Part shown: positions 12,601-24,800 of the stretch, piece by piece | Position numbering within the stretch: position 1 is the stretch's first letter | Layout of the letters: every line of letters starts with the position of its first letter | Source of the DNA: Elephas maximus indicus | Taxonomy: Eukaryota; Chordata; Mammalia; Proboscidea; Elephantidae | Reading direction: 5' to 3' | Assembly: GCF_024166365.1 (NCBI RefSeq) | Contig: NC_064826.1 | Location: forward strand, 19,802,001 to 19,866,000 | DNA: 64,000 nucleotides | Made by a program: the position numbers and the translations under genes | The notes under the pieces: generated by a model | What the model was told of the DNA's origin: nothing | Database searches by the model: none | The model's input: only the letters and a program-made list of their open reading frames with translations

Positions 12601-14622
12601 AGGAATAGAGCAAATACATCTACCGCATCTTCCTGGAAGCGAAGTCCCCCTAGCTAGTTTTATAATAGCTGTTGCAGGGGCCAAGGCTTTCTATATTGCT
12701 TAAAATTCAAAGTATTTTAAAGTCGGTATGGGAGAGAAATCCTATTATGGTGTTTGATTTTTGTTGTTGTTTCAAATTTGAAAATTATTTTAAAGTCAAT
12801 TGAGAGATTTTTTTTTACTGTTGTTTTTCTGTGCATTTTTCTGACTTACCTTATTGTGTGTGGGGAGAACCTTCCACTTGGTGAGCAGGAGCCCCACCCG
12901 TTATGTGCCAAGATACAGACCCCTTCAGCCCTCTGGGTGGTCATCAGGGCCTGGGGCAGCCCAAACCAGAGCGTTTTGTCATTTATATGTGTGCCATGAA
13001 GTGCAAAGGGCTGAGGAGTCCTGGTTAAGAAAGCACAAGAGTGACCTTACCGCCCCAGTGAGCGGAAGGCGCTCCCATCTGTGGTATGCGTTTAAGCTCT
13101 GCAGTCAGAGGAGTGGAGACAGCACAGGAATGCATGAGCTTTTCTAGGCTGAATAGATGGGTCTTTAATCTTTTCTTACCAAACAGTGAGCAATTCAGAG
13201 TTAATCACAAGAAATCAAGAATTCCCGTGATGTCATGATATCATCTGTCTTCATGAAAATCGCCTCCTATTGAGTTCCTCAAAGACTGGTATCTTTTTCC
13301 TGGGTAAAGATTATTTTTTTATTTCTATACTTCTGGCTTGACTTTTCTGATAAAGTCAAACTTTGATGTACAGCCATGGCTGGAAATCTTAGAATTATCT
13401 TGAGCTTCAAATATCTCTCTTGTTCCCTAGGTGCCTGAGAGTTTTTTCCTCACTCCCCAGCCTTGCCAGCCTGTGCCATGAGTGGATTCTGCCCTGATGA
13501 AGCCCCTGACAGCATTTTGCTCGGGCATCACCGCAGGCGTCTTGACTATTTCCCAAGCACCCACTCTGGGCTCCTGCTCTGAGGCCCTGCAGACTGATTA
13601 GGGACACTTTCCCAGCCACAGGCCCTCCCTTTTTTAGCCCCCCACAGTCTTGCCTTGCTGCCATTATTTTTGCATTTCAATCAACTTTCTAATTCTGTCC
13701 CAATTCCTTAGGCTTTCTCCACTCAGTCTTTCCTAGCCTTATTATTATTATTATTTTAATTTCCTTCCTCTTCTTATCTCCATATGAACTGATCCTTTCC
13801 TTTTTTCTTCTTTAGTCGTTACTTTTCCTGAATATTTGTTAATAGCCTTGATGTTATGCACTCAAACTCATCCCAGACCAATTACTCTGTTCATTTTTCT
13901 TTGGTATTTAATTCCGTTCCTTACATGAAATGAAGAAATGTAGGTGAGAGCCTTTCGTGAGCCAGAGAGCATTATATACACATATAACTTATTGAGATTA
14001 ACAAAGAGCCACTGTGCTTCTTTTCATGCTCTCTGCTGCTTCTGAGCCAAAAGCACTTCTCTGCAGAGGAGGGAAATATTGAAGAAAAATAAAGCCATGG
14101 AGTTGTCTCTTAGCAACTGAGTTCGTGCCTTATAAATCCTACTCACTTTAGATTACTGCCACTCAAACCACTTGTTTTTCTTACTGGTTTAGTACAAATA
14201 ATGTTATTAAATTATAGGGAAACAATGGAAGAGCTCTAATAAGTGAGTCACTCAGTTAATCAATTGTGCTTTATCTTTGCGTGGTACTGTGGGTGTAGAT
14301 GTGTCATTTTTCACCCTTGATACTAGTTGTGAAACTTCTGTTACATCTTTTGTTACAACTTAAATTGTAGACAAAGTGGAAGCTAAACACCATCTTATAC
14401 ATTTCTAGGTTACTTGAGTCCTGAAAAAATATGGATCATACAAGTAGTGTATAAATCAAGCTATGCATAGTTTAAAGAAAATCAAGCATACGAAAGCTCA
14501 AAGCAAATTGGGGCGTGTTGATTTGCATTACAAAGGAATCCATAATAAGGATTCGTCAAATAGTAGATCTTCATAGTATGTTTCAGTTAGCAAATATTTT
14601 TGAGTACCTGAGATGCTGGACA
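12600..14622. other. CEP41 intron, no gene seen
   Basis: AT-rich noncoding sequence with an (ATT)n run near 13739. I found no splice-bounded exon matching the missing CEP41 N-terminus and no clear repeat family. Confidence 0.5.
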
Positions 14623-14828
14623 GGAGCCCTGGTGGCACAATGAGTAAGAGCTCGGCAGGCTGCTAACCAAAAGGTCAACGGTTCAAACCCACCAGCCACT
14701 CTCTGGGAGGAAAGACTGGTAATCTGTCCCTGTAAAAAAATGACAGTTCAGGAAACCCTGTGGGGCAGTTCTGCTGTCACATGGGGTTGCTATAAGTCAG
14801 AATCAACTTAATGGCACACAACAACAAC
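14623..14828 (+). mobile_element. AfroSINE-type SINE, long form, AAC tail
   Basis: Starts GGAGCCCTGGTGGCACAATG, contains the extra middle block (GGGAGGAAAGACTGGTAATC) absent from short copies, and ends GGCACACAACAACAAC, the same tail as the RTE LINEs in this window. Confidence 0.9.
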
Positions 14829-15281
14829 CTGTGCTGGGCAGTGGAAGGGATAAAGATATGTGTATGTGTGTAAATGGTTTTGGGCTTTCAGTATAACGAG
14901 GTAGATAATACAACTGGCACACAAATAAGGCAGTACACTCTGAATGCCTCGTGAGTGGTAAGCGGAGGTCTGTAGGAGTTGGGAGGAGGGAAATGTCACA
15001 AATACGTGGACAAGGTGACACGTTAGAGAGCTGAAAAGACTAATAATCTGTCAAGCTTAGTAATTAAGACAAGACTGAAGACGTAAGTAAATTGTCGGGC
15101 CTTCAGTGCCAGAGCAAGGAGTTTAAAATTTATTCCATAAGCACTAGGGAGCCGCTGACATTTTTTATCAAAGGCTTATCTGGGAAAATTTTTCTGGCAC
15201 TAGTGTGTCACTTCAATTTTTTTTAAATTAATTTGCTGATAGTCTTTTAGACATCTTGCTTATGTATAAAACGAAGATGTA

Positions 15282-15556
15282 TGTCTTAGTTACCTAATGT
15301 TGCTATAACAGAGATACCACAAATGGATGGCTTCAACAAACAGAAGTTGATTCTCTCACAGTCTAGAAGTCTGAATTCAGGGCTCCAGCTCTAGGGGAAG
15401 CCCTTCTCTCTCTGTCGGCTCTGGAGGAAGGTCCTTGTCCTCAATCTTCCTCAGGTCTAGGAGCTTCTCAGTGCAGGCACCCCAGGTCTAAAGGACACAC
15501 TCTGCTGCTGGTACTACTTTCTTGGTGGTATGAGGTCCCTCTCTGAAGATCGATCT
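15282..15556 (-). mobile_element. Truncated MaLR LTR
   Basis: Begins (in + orientation) TGTCTTAGTTACCTAATGTT, the reverse complement of a MaLR 3' LTR end, and follows the LTR at 19435 for about 270 bp before similarity stops near 15556. The 5' half of the LTR is lost. No internal viral genes. Confidence 0.75.
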
Positions 15557-16160
15557 TCAATATCATGAGCACCATAGAGAGGAATTTGTGGTTTTCATAG
15601 AGGCGTCTGGCCAAATATATAAAAGCTTCATATGTCAGATACTCAATAACGTTTGTAATTCTCTTTTGAGATAGCAGAGATTTTTCAGATCTGGCCACGG
15701 ATTATAAAACTATAAAATGAGTTATAAAATTGATTCATTTCTAGTCTTTTTAAAAGGGGTCTAAAACTCTTCAGATGAAATGAGATCTAGTAATAGAAGC
15801 TGCTTAATTAAGATGCAAGCAGTATATGAAGTGGGACAAAATGCCACTTTGCAGGCTTTCTAGAATCGCTTTTAGGAACTTCCGTGTTGATTAGTCAGCC
15901 ATGTCATGTCTCACCTCTCTGAAACAATGCAGAAATCTCCTACTTTCTTCTTACTCCCTGCTTGGATAGAAGGAATGACTGTAATGGAAAGAGCTTTCCA
16001 TCCATAGCCCTCTTAGATTTCGTTTTTAATTTTGCCAAATATTTGTATCACTTTGCCAAAGACCGTTTCTTTGCCCTCTCCTGTCGTGGAAAAAAAACCA
16101 GTAGAAGTACACAGCCCACCTCACAGGGTCGTTGTGACAGTCTGCTGATACAATATAAAA

Positions 16161-16329
16161 ACCAAAGCCAAACCAGTTGCCGTCAAGTCGATTCCAACTC
16201 ATAGCAACCATACAGGATAGAGTAGAACTGCCCCACACAGGGTTTCTAAGGAGTAGCTGGTGGATTCGAACTGCCACCTTTTTGGTTAGCAGCCATAGCT
16301 CTTAACCACTGTGCCACCAGGGATCCAGT
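16161..16329 (-). mobile_element. AfroSINE-type SINE, short form
   Basis: Reverse-oriented SINE bounded by a perfect 11-bp target duplication ACAATATAAAA at 16150-16160 and 16330-16340, which fixes both ends. Confidence 0.92.
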
Positions 16330-16700
16330 ACAATATAAAATGCTCTGTAAATACTCTGAAAATGTTGGTAACAGATAGAGAAATGGATTTTAAACACTTT
16401 GTTAGTAGAAACTGCTGTAAGCTGGAAATGCAATTTTTTAATAATAAAGACTATATAATAAGGTTGGCTCTTGTTTTCCATTCGTAGTAAACTCTAGGGA
16501 ATTTAGAGCATAAAATGTTTCCCACTTGCTACTATTAAGGAAGTAATACTCCCTACATATTTATCTCACAGTTAAGTCATTTTTTTAAGACAGCACAACT
16601 AGAGAAGCCTTCTGGGAAGTTAGGGATACTAGTCTTGGCTTAGTTACTAACTTGTTTTGTCATTGAACAAGTCAAGTCAGTAATCCTTTTTGTTTCCTGA

Positions 16701-16910
16701 TTGTTGTTGTTGTTAGGTACCATTGAGTCAATTCTGACTCATAGTGACCCATGTGACAGAGTAGAACTGCCCCATGGGGTTTCCTACACTATAATCTTCA
16801 TGGGAGGAGATCACCAGGTCTTTTCTCCTTCGGAGCGGCTGGGTGGATTTGAACTCCCAGCTTTTTGATTAGCAGTTAAATGCTTAACCATTGTACCACC
16901 AGGGCTCCTG
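16701..16910 (-). mobile_element. AfroSINE-type SINE, long form, AAC tail
   Basis: Starts with (TTG)n at 16701, the reverse of an AAC tail, then TAGGTACCATTGAGTC, and ends CCACCAGGGCTCCTG. It holds the extra middle block. Confidence 0.88.
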
Positions 16911-18854
16911 CCTAAAGCTTACCTAGCCAAAAGAAAGTAACTGCAGCATTTTATAACATGCTGCTGTGGGAGACTCAGTAACATATAACCAAAAGCTACC
17001 ATGGGAAATATTTTAATAGGATTGTGGGAAGGTGAACAGCATACAGCTTTGCCCTGTCTTCCTCCCCCATTGTACTGACCAGGCAAGTTCAAGCCCCAGT
17101 TCAGGAAGAACTTGTGGTTTCCTCTCTGGAGATCTGGTCACATCTCGGATCAATTCCAGTCTGAAGAACCTAGAAAAGATCATATTTGGTTCTAATCCTG
17201 TTCTTAAGTGATATTTGGGTCTCTTCTCATATATACTTGATGTGTCAGAATACTGGGCCTTGGGAGCAGCCTGGGCTGCCTTCATCGATGTCTGAGCTTT
17301 CGGGTATGGTATGATCTGGATCTAGGACTGCAGCGAATCCTTCTTTCGGGTCCTGATATAGAGAGCATAAGTCTTAAGAGGAATTTTAAAAAAACAAAAA
17401 AAAAACCTCAGTGGAATTTTATTCCATGATGTATTCGTGGTAAAGATTTAATAGTAACAGGAATTAAGCTGTTCTTTGAAAATGTATTTTAAATTTCTGA
17501 GCAAGGATTTTCTTTTTCTGCTTCTGACCTAAAAGCTCGGAACAGTCCTTGAACACATCAGTCCAGACCATGAATTGTAAGCATTTCTTTTATCTGAAGT
17601 TGGGGCTGAATTTGACTAGATCTTTTCAAGGCTTAAACAATTATGAGCACAATTTCACAAATGAGAAATTTTGAACGTTTTTCTTTTATTTTTCCTATAT
17701 ACCTCTTAGGTGCCAGATAGAGCTTGCTGGGTTGAATTGAATCATATTGAAGCATGCCCAGTAAAAAATAATAGCCCCTGGCTTGAGAGCTAGAATTCAG
17801 TTCATTTGGAAACCAGAATAATCCTGGCCCGGTTTTAATGTAGGAAAACTCTCCAAACCACCTTGGCCAGAACCTAGTGTTGTAGAATCAGACCATAAAG
17901 CATGAGGGCTGGGGACTCTCCACGTGGTGGGACTCTGCTGTTAATTTCTCAGGAAGTCAAACCCACGGTGGATACAAGTCTACAGACTGTGTGGTCTAGT
18001 TCAGGCGGCAGCATCAGCATCAGCATCAGCACGAATGGAAAGGACCGAGTTCAGGAAAGAGCAGGAACCCACAAGGACAAAGGGAGAGGAAAGGCTTCCT
18101 TGAGTAGCCACAAAGGCACATTGTGGACATTCAAAGGACATTGCTTCTTTCTTTCTTTCTCCTCTATTGCATATGTTTCCCACAAAGAGATTACAGGGGC
18201 ATGAAAAGAGAGGGAAACTTTGACTCAAAAGGAAAAAATAAATAAATAAATTAACATAAAACAACCAGCTGCACCTCTTAGAACTTCTAGATGTTTATGT
18301 GGTGTGCACCCAGCTTATATATATTTGACCAAAACATTTCCCTTGTCTCCTCGTCTGTCAATGACGCTGTATAACCCAAGAGACTGTTTACGTGGCCCAT
18401 TTGTTTCATGTCCATAATCTCTATCCCAGAACAAGATAGGAAGGCTTGGGGAATACTTGTCTGTTTTCACAGGGTTATTTATTTTCTTCCATTAAAAACA
18501 AATCTAAAAATCCCTATTCTCTCTCTTCAAAAAAAAAAAAGAATTCAAGTGTTTATTGAGTGCCTGTTGTGTTGTAACCATTCTTTTATGTAACAGTTTT
18601 TCTATAAGTGATTTAATGGTGAGAGTTTGAAACCAAGGTCAAATCATCAGAAATAAATAACTCAAGAAAAATCTGGTTCTTCTCCTTTGTATATTGCAAT
18701 ATTTTGCCCATAAATATTGTTTTTAGTTTACCTTTTTAAAAAATTATGGTAAAAACATTTGTCATTTCAGCATTTTTTGCATGTACAATTCCACGACAGG
18801 TCCATCGGGTTGTGCGACCATCATCACCGTATCTGTTTCTTATTCTCTTTGTAG
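16911..18854. other. CEP41 intron upstream of the first visible exon
   Basis: Noncoding. It contains a (CAGCAT)n-like stretch near 18004-18030 and a possible faint L1 relic at about 18725-18840. I looked here for the exon encoding the residues just before NSMTKYTEK and did not find it. Confidence 0.5.
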
Positions 18855-21800
18855 GTAACAGTATGACTAAATATACTGAGAAGCTAGAAGAGATAAAAAA
18901 AAGTGAGTAACACTATTGATGTTTTGGGAAAAATGGAACTCTGTGGCTGTTCTGTAAGTTGGATATTTATTAATAACTCTAATTATGCTCTGGGGCTAAC
19001 ACACACACTAGGTGCAGAGCCTGAGACCTACCTGACACTGTGGTGGGAGCCATGGGAGATAGAGGAGCCTGGCAGGTGCCCAGAACGAGGTGGAAATACT
19101 GTGTACCATCCTTACCAGCTGCTAAGATTCTGGCCTGTGGGTCTGCATTCTGTCCACGAAAAAAAAAAAACCTTGTTGCCTTTGAGTCAATTGAAACTCA
19201 TGGCGACCCTATGTGTGATAGAGTAGAACTGTTCCAGAAGGTTTTCTTGGCTGTAATCTTTACAGAAGCAGATCTCCAGGCATTTCTTTTGCAGTGCCTC
19301 TAGGTAAGTTTGAACCGCCAACCTTTAGGGTAGTAGTTGATCGAATGCAAACCATTTGCACCACCCAGGGACCTACCCCACGTCGCATAGATGTTAATGT
19401 TGGAATATAGAGTGAGGTGCGGTGGAATGGAGCCTGTCTTAGTTATTTAGTGCTGCTAGAATAGAAATACCACAAGTGGATGGCTTTAACAAAGAGAAAT
19501 TTATTCTTTCACAGTCTAGGAGGCTAGAGGTGAAAATTCAGGGTGTCATCTGCAGGAGAAGGCTCTCTGTCTCTGTCAGCTCTGAGGTAACATTCTTGTC
19601 ATCAATATTCCCCCTTGTCTAGGAGCTTCTCAGCACAGGGACCCCGGGTCCAAAGGATGAGCTATTCTCTGGCTCTTGTTTCTTGGTGGTGTGAGGTCCC
19701 CCTGTCTCTCTGCTTGTTTTTCCCTTTTCTATCTCAAAAGAGATTGATTTAAGACACAACCTAATCTTGTAGATTGAGTCCTGCCTCATTAACATGACTG
19801 TCTCTAATCCTGCCTCATTAACATTTTAGGATTTATAACACAGGAAAATCATATCAGATGACAAAATGGTGGACAGTCACACAACACTGGGAATCATGGC
19901 CTGGCCAAGTTACCAGATATTTTGAGGGGCACAATTCAATCCATAACAGAGCTCTAGCTAAGCAGCCAAACCACAAGCTTCTCGTCGGATTGCACTGTAG
20001 TCTTCATGGCCTTTTTCAAGGTTCTCAATCTTATTTTCTGTATACCTGAGATAGGGTTCTAATATCTTCATAGCATCCCTTTGAGTATAAATTAGAGAGT
20101 ATTCATGAAAGACTTTGAAGTATGAGAAAGTGCTTATTCTTAAAGTGGTATGGATTATCAACTCACTGCAGTCTGATTTTCTTTTAATTAAAAATCATAT
20201 TTTATGCCCATCCTTTTTTTAGACTAATCATATGCAAAAATATGCTCCTAGTCATTGAGTGCATGGCCCTTGCACAATATCGTAATTGTTCTGTGTCCAA
20301 AACGGATGTAAACACTACCCCATGGAGAACAGAATTAAAGGAGGAGGACCATCTCTTTCTGAGATGGATCTGCTCATAGCTTAAGTAGGAGAACCTGGTG
20401 TTAGGAGAGTATTTAGCTAATGGTAGAAAAGAGGTACACCGTCTGGTAGCAGTTAGGACTCAGCTCTGATGACACTTTCTTGCAAGAGAATATTACAAAT
20501 GTAGAATATGCTAGAACTTTCTTTTTTTTTTTTTAAACACAATAGACCTTTTAATTTAAAAGGATAACGTTTCTGTCCCTTTTGAATCGCTACCCAGTTG
20601 GGAAACCCTTGACAGTAGATGTGGATTCAGAAGGAGCTTTACGTCGAATCTGTTATTTTGGTCATTTTTAAGCTATGAGAAGTAATGCTAAAGACTTTTT
20701 TTAATGTATAATATCACAGTACCCACTTTTCTTCTTATACATTTTATATTATGTACAAACATGTACTCCCAGGGACTCTTACATAATATATATATTACAT
20801 TTTTATACTGTGAAGATAATCTTGTTTACTCACCTATGTTTCATTGTGGTCATCATTCAAGGCAGGCACATTCAGCTGGCCCACTTCTGTCTTGGTCTGT
20901 CATCTTACATCTCCCATCCTTTTGTAGCTGAGGTGGGCGCACACGTCCACACCAGAAACTTGTCCCATAAAAATGTCCTGTTCTGCTTATGTTGCCAAAA
21001 CCCTGTTGGAGATGTTTCTTAAAATTGCAACGTGGTTACTTTAATATCTAAACTTTAAGTGGAGATTTTTTTCGCCAAAGCAACACCTATGGGATAGAGT
21101 TCTTGGAAATGCTCATTCCATCTCCCTCTTTAGAAGCCGTGGCTTCCTTTTTAGTCAGACAGGAGGTGCGTGTCACCTCGTTTCAGACACTTTGTGTTGA
21201 GTCCCTGACTATCATTACTTCAGATTCTAGTTTGCGATCTACATTTTGGAAGATGTTTCCCTCTCTTTTCCCATCTTCTGTTGTAGGTGTTCTTTTGGGT
21301 CGAAAGGGAGGAGAATATTGCCTTGTTTTCAGGACACTCTAGATCCATCCCTTGACTCGGGTTACCTGAGATGCCATGTCTTTCTGTGAAATCACAAGCC
21401 TCGTTCTGTGACTTCCTTTGATTTGTCTTCCACTGTGAGCCCAACTTCCCTTTGCTAATAAGGTGTTTCAACAGAACTCTGAAAGCCCAGAGAAACTTTG
21501 TAATCTGAATATTCTTTGAACTTTGCCTGGGGAAAATAGATGCTCTGTGTCTTTTGACAGCTCACAAAGCCCATTCTTGGTTCCTGGTGGTTAGATGACA
21601 CTAGTTGGACCGAGCGTGAAACATCCTGGATAGTCAGGTCTCTGTCCTTCCAGTAACTTGAGAGAGATAGACTTAGACCCCAGACTTACTGGAGAAGCAA
21701 AATTTGATAACGTAACTGAAGTGAGGAGTATTTGTCTTCACCACGGAGCTTGGGAGCAGCCACAGAAGCAGAAGCTCCATTCTTAAAGCTCTGTTCGCTT

Positions 21801-24800
21801 TTGCGAGGACAGACTAACAGCTTTCCAAGTCATCCTTTTTATAAAATTTCAAACTTACTGTAAAACGTTTAGTTTGATTGTTTATCTCTGAGTAATAATG
21901 TCAGAAAGTCCTAATGATGGCTGTCCTTCCAAACCAGAACCAGGTACGTGGGGTTCCGGCTTAAATGTGCAATGGGGTTTCTAGCACTTGGGCAGAGAAT
22001 ATTAAAAATGGCAATCACGAGAAAATAGCAAAGCCTGTTTCTGGTTTAAGGTGGTCTCTAACTTAGAGGGGGTTTTAACATGTATAATTTGTACTTAGAA
22101 GGCAGAGAGTTGGAGACAATGTGTTTCAAACTATGTAAACATACCAGAAGGATATCAATGGATAAATGTCCTGGTGCAAAGGACTTGAAAGCTGTTGATT
22201 GTTTTCATAGGCTGACTTACTGCCTTTTACTTGCATCAGTAACTTTGGGTGGGCAAGTTGATGTGGTTAGGTGGAATACTATAGTTATTTAGTTACTCTT
22301 TCTAAAGCCTTTGCTAGGTCTAGTTGGAACTGCATCCAGTGTTTTAGAAGCTCCTTTATATACAAGTTTGTTACCTTGTTGTTTTCAGAAGAAGTGGCTC
22401 TAAGAATTTTCTGGTAGTAATGGTCAGTTACTAGCTAAATTGCTCTAAGACATTTTAGAACACAGAAACTTTAATTCACTGTAAGAAGGGTCTTGATATA
22501 TTTACAGAAGGCTAGCTTTTAAAGTAATAGAATTTCCCGACTTTGAGTCTTCAGGTGTTTGGTAAACCAAGCTCCCATTACCCTACGAAGTAACTAGTCG
22601 GTCTGTGGTGTTTTTTGTTTTTTTTTTTAGAAAATTCAGGGAAATGATTACTAATCCCAGGTAAATAATCTTAAATGCCTTTAATCCTTTCCTTTGTTGC
22701 TAGGAGTCTTGGTTTATGAGCTATTTGTGGTCTAAAGGCCATAGCAGTTGTCTAGCCAACCTTTAGTAATTTTGAAATCATGAGGCAATATTTAATGAGT
22801 CATGGTTGCCAGTGTGAAAACTTAGAAAAGAGGAGTCAGAGGTGAGAGTAGGCAGGGGTTCCAGGCTGGAGACTCTTCAGTGGGCAGCCATCTTCAGAAA
22901 GTTCTGAGGCAGCTAACATGCAGCTGTGGGGCAGTTACTAGATAAAGTGGGATTGGCTCAATTTCAAAAACCTGTTTAATGTGATATGAAGATTTATAAC
23001 ACAAGTGCAGAAGTACCCCCATTGGCCTTCTGTCTCAGAACTGTAAAGGTAAAAACCTGTTGGCCTCGAATCCATCCTATTTATGGTGCCCTCACGTGTA
23101 AAGGTTATTGTTGTTGTTAGGTGCTGTCGAGTCGGTTCCGACTCATAGCGACCCCATGCACAACAGAATGAAACACTGCCTGGTCCTGCGCCATCCTTAC
23201 AATCGTTATGCTTGAGCTCATTGTTGCAGCCACTGTGTCAATCCACCTCGTTGAGGGTCTTCCTCTTTTCCGCTGACCCTGCACTCTGCCAAGCATGATG
23301 TACTTCTCCAGGGACTGATCCCTCCTGACAACACATCCAAAGTATGTAAGACGCAGTGTCACCACCCTTGCCTCTAAGGAGCATTCTGGCTGTACTTCTT
23401 CCAAGACAGATTGTTCGTTCTTTTGGCAGCCCATGGTATATTCAATATTCTTCGCCAACACCACAATTCAAAGGCGTCAACTCTTCTTCGGTCTTCGTTA
23501 TTCATTGTCCAGCTTTGACATGCATATGAGGCGATTGAAAATACCATGGCTTGGGTCAGGCGCACCTTAGTCTTCAGGGTAACATCTTTGCTCTTCAAGA
23601 CTTCGAAGAGAGGTCCTTTGCAGTAGATTTGCCCAATGCAATGCGTCTTTTGATTTCTCGACTGCTGCTTCCATGGCTGTTGATTGTGGACCCAAGTAAA
23701 ATGAAATCCTTGGCAACTTCAGTCTATTCTCCGTTTATCATGATGTTGCTCATTGGTCCAGTTGTGAGGATTTTTGTTTTCTTTATGTTGAGGTGTAATC
23801 CATACTGAAGGCTGTGGTCTTTGATCTTCATTAGTAAGTGCTTCAAGTCCTCTTCACTTTCAGCAAGCAAGGTTGTGTTATCTGCATAACTCAGATTGTT
23901 AATGAGTCTTCCTCCAATCCTGATGCCCCATTCTTCTTCATATAGTCCAGCTTCTCGTATTATTTGTTCAGCATACAGATTAAATAGGTATGGTGAAAGA
24001 ATACAACCCTGACGCACACCTTTCCTGACTTTAAACCAGTCAGTATCCCCTTGTTCTGTCCGAACAGAACAACCGCATCTTGACCTACGTAAAGGTTCCT
24101 CATGAGCACAATTAAGTGTTCTGGAATTCCCATTCTTCGCAGTTATCCATAGTTTGTTATGATCCACACAGTCAAGGTAGCACTGAATAAATAGTGATGT
24201 TTTAGGTTGATTTTTATTGGAGTTGGAGAGAAGCCGATAGCAGGAGATTATCGAGATCAATCATAACTTTGTGCCCAGCTTTGTACCCTGGTGGGGTGGG
24301 GGGGAGGGAAGGAGGGATACTCTTATTCTTCGTCTCTAGCATAGTATGTAACCTCAGGAAGAGTATTGCCCTTTTCAGGCTGGAATCAGAATGGTGCTGG
24401 TATAAACGTCCTGCCAGCAGTATGACCTGGGGCCTCTCAGCTTCTCTGGTCTCTTCGCATTTGCAAAACGCAGGCGTGTATTCCCTGTTTTGTTCCGAAA
24501 AAGTATTCGAGGCAGCTTACAAAAATGCATACAATGCAATATGGTAAAAGTAGAGACAGCAAAGGAAAAGGAAAATGGTAGACTAATAAAGTGAAGGCCA
24601 GGGGTCAAGTCACTAGACACAAAAAGGTGGCTTGTAAATTCAACCTTAAGCTTCTTGATGGCCAAAGCAAAGGGAAAAATGAAGGTATGATAATAAAACC
24701 TGCCACACCTAACTTCTGAGGTTGCCCGGAAGATAAAACAAGATAGTATATGTAAAAGCAAATAAATAACCTGAAAAATATAGTATATAACTTGATGACT

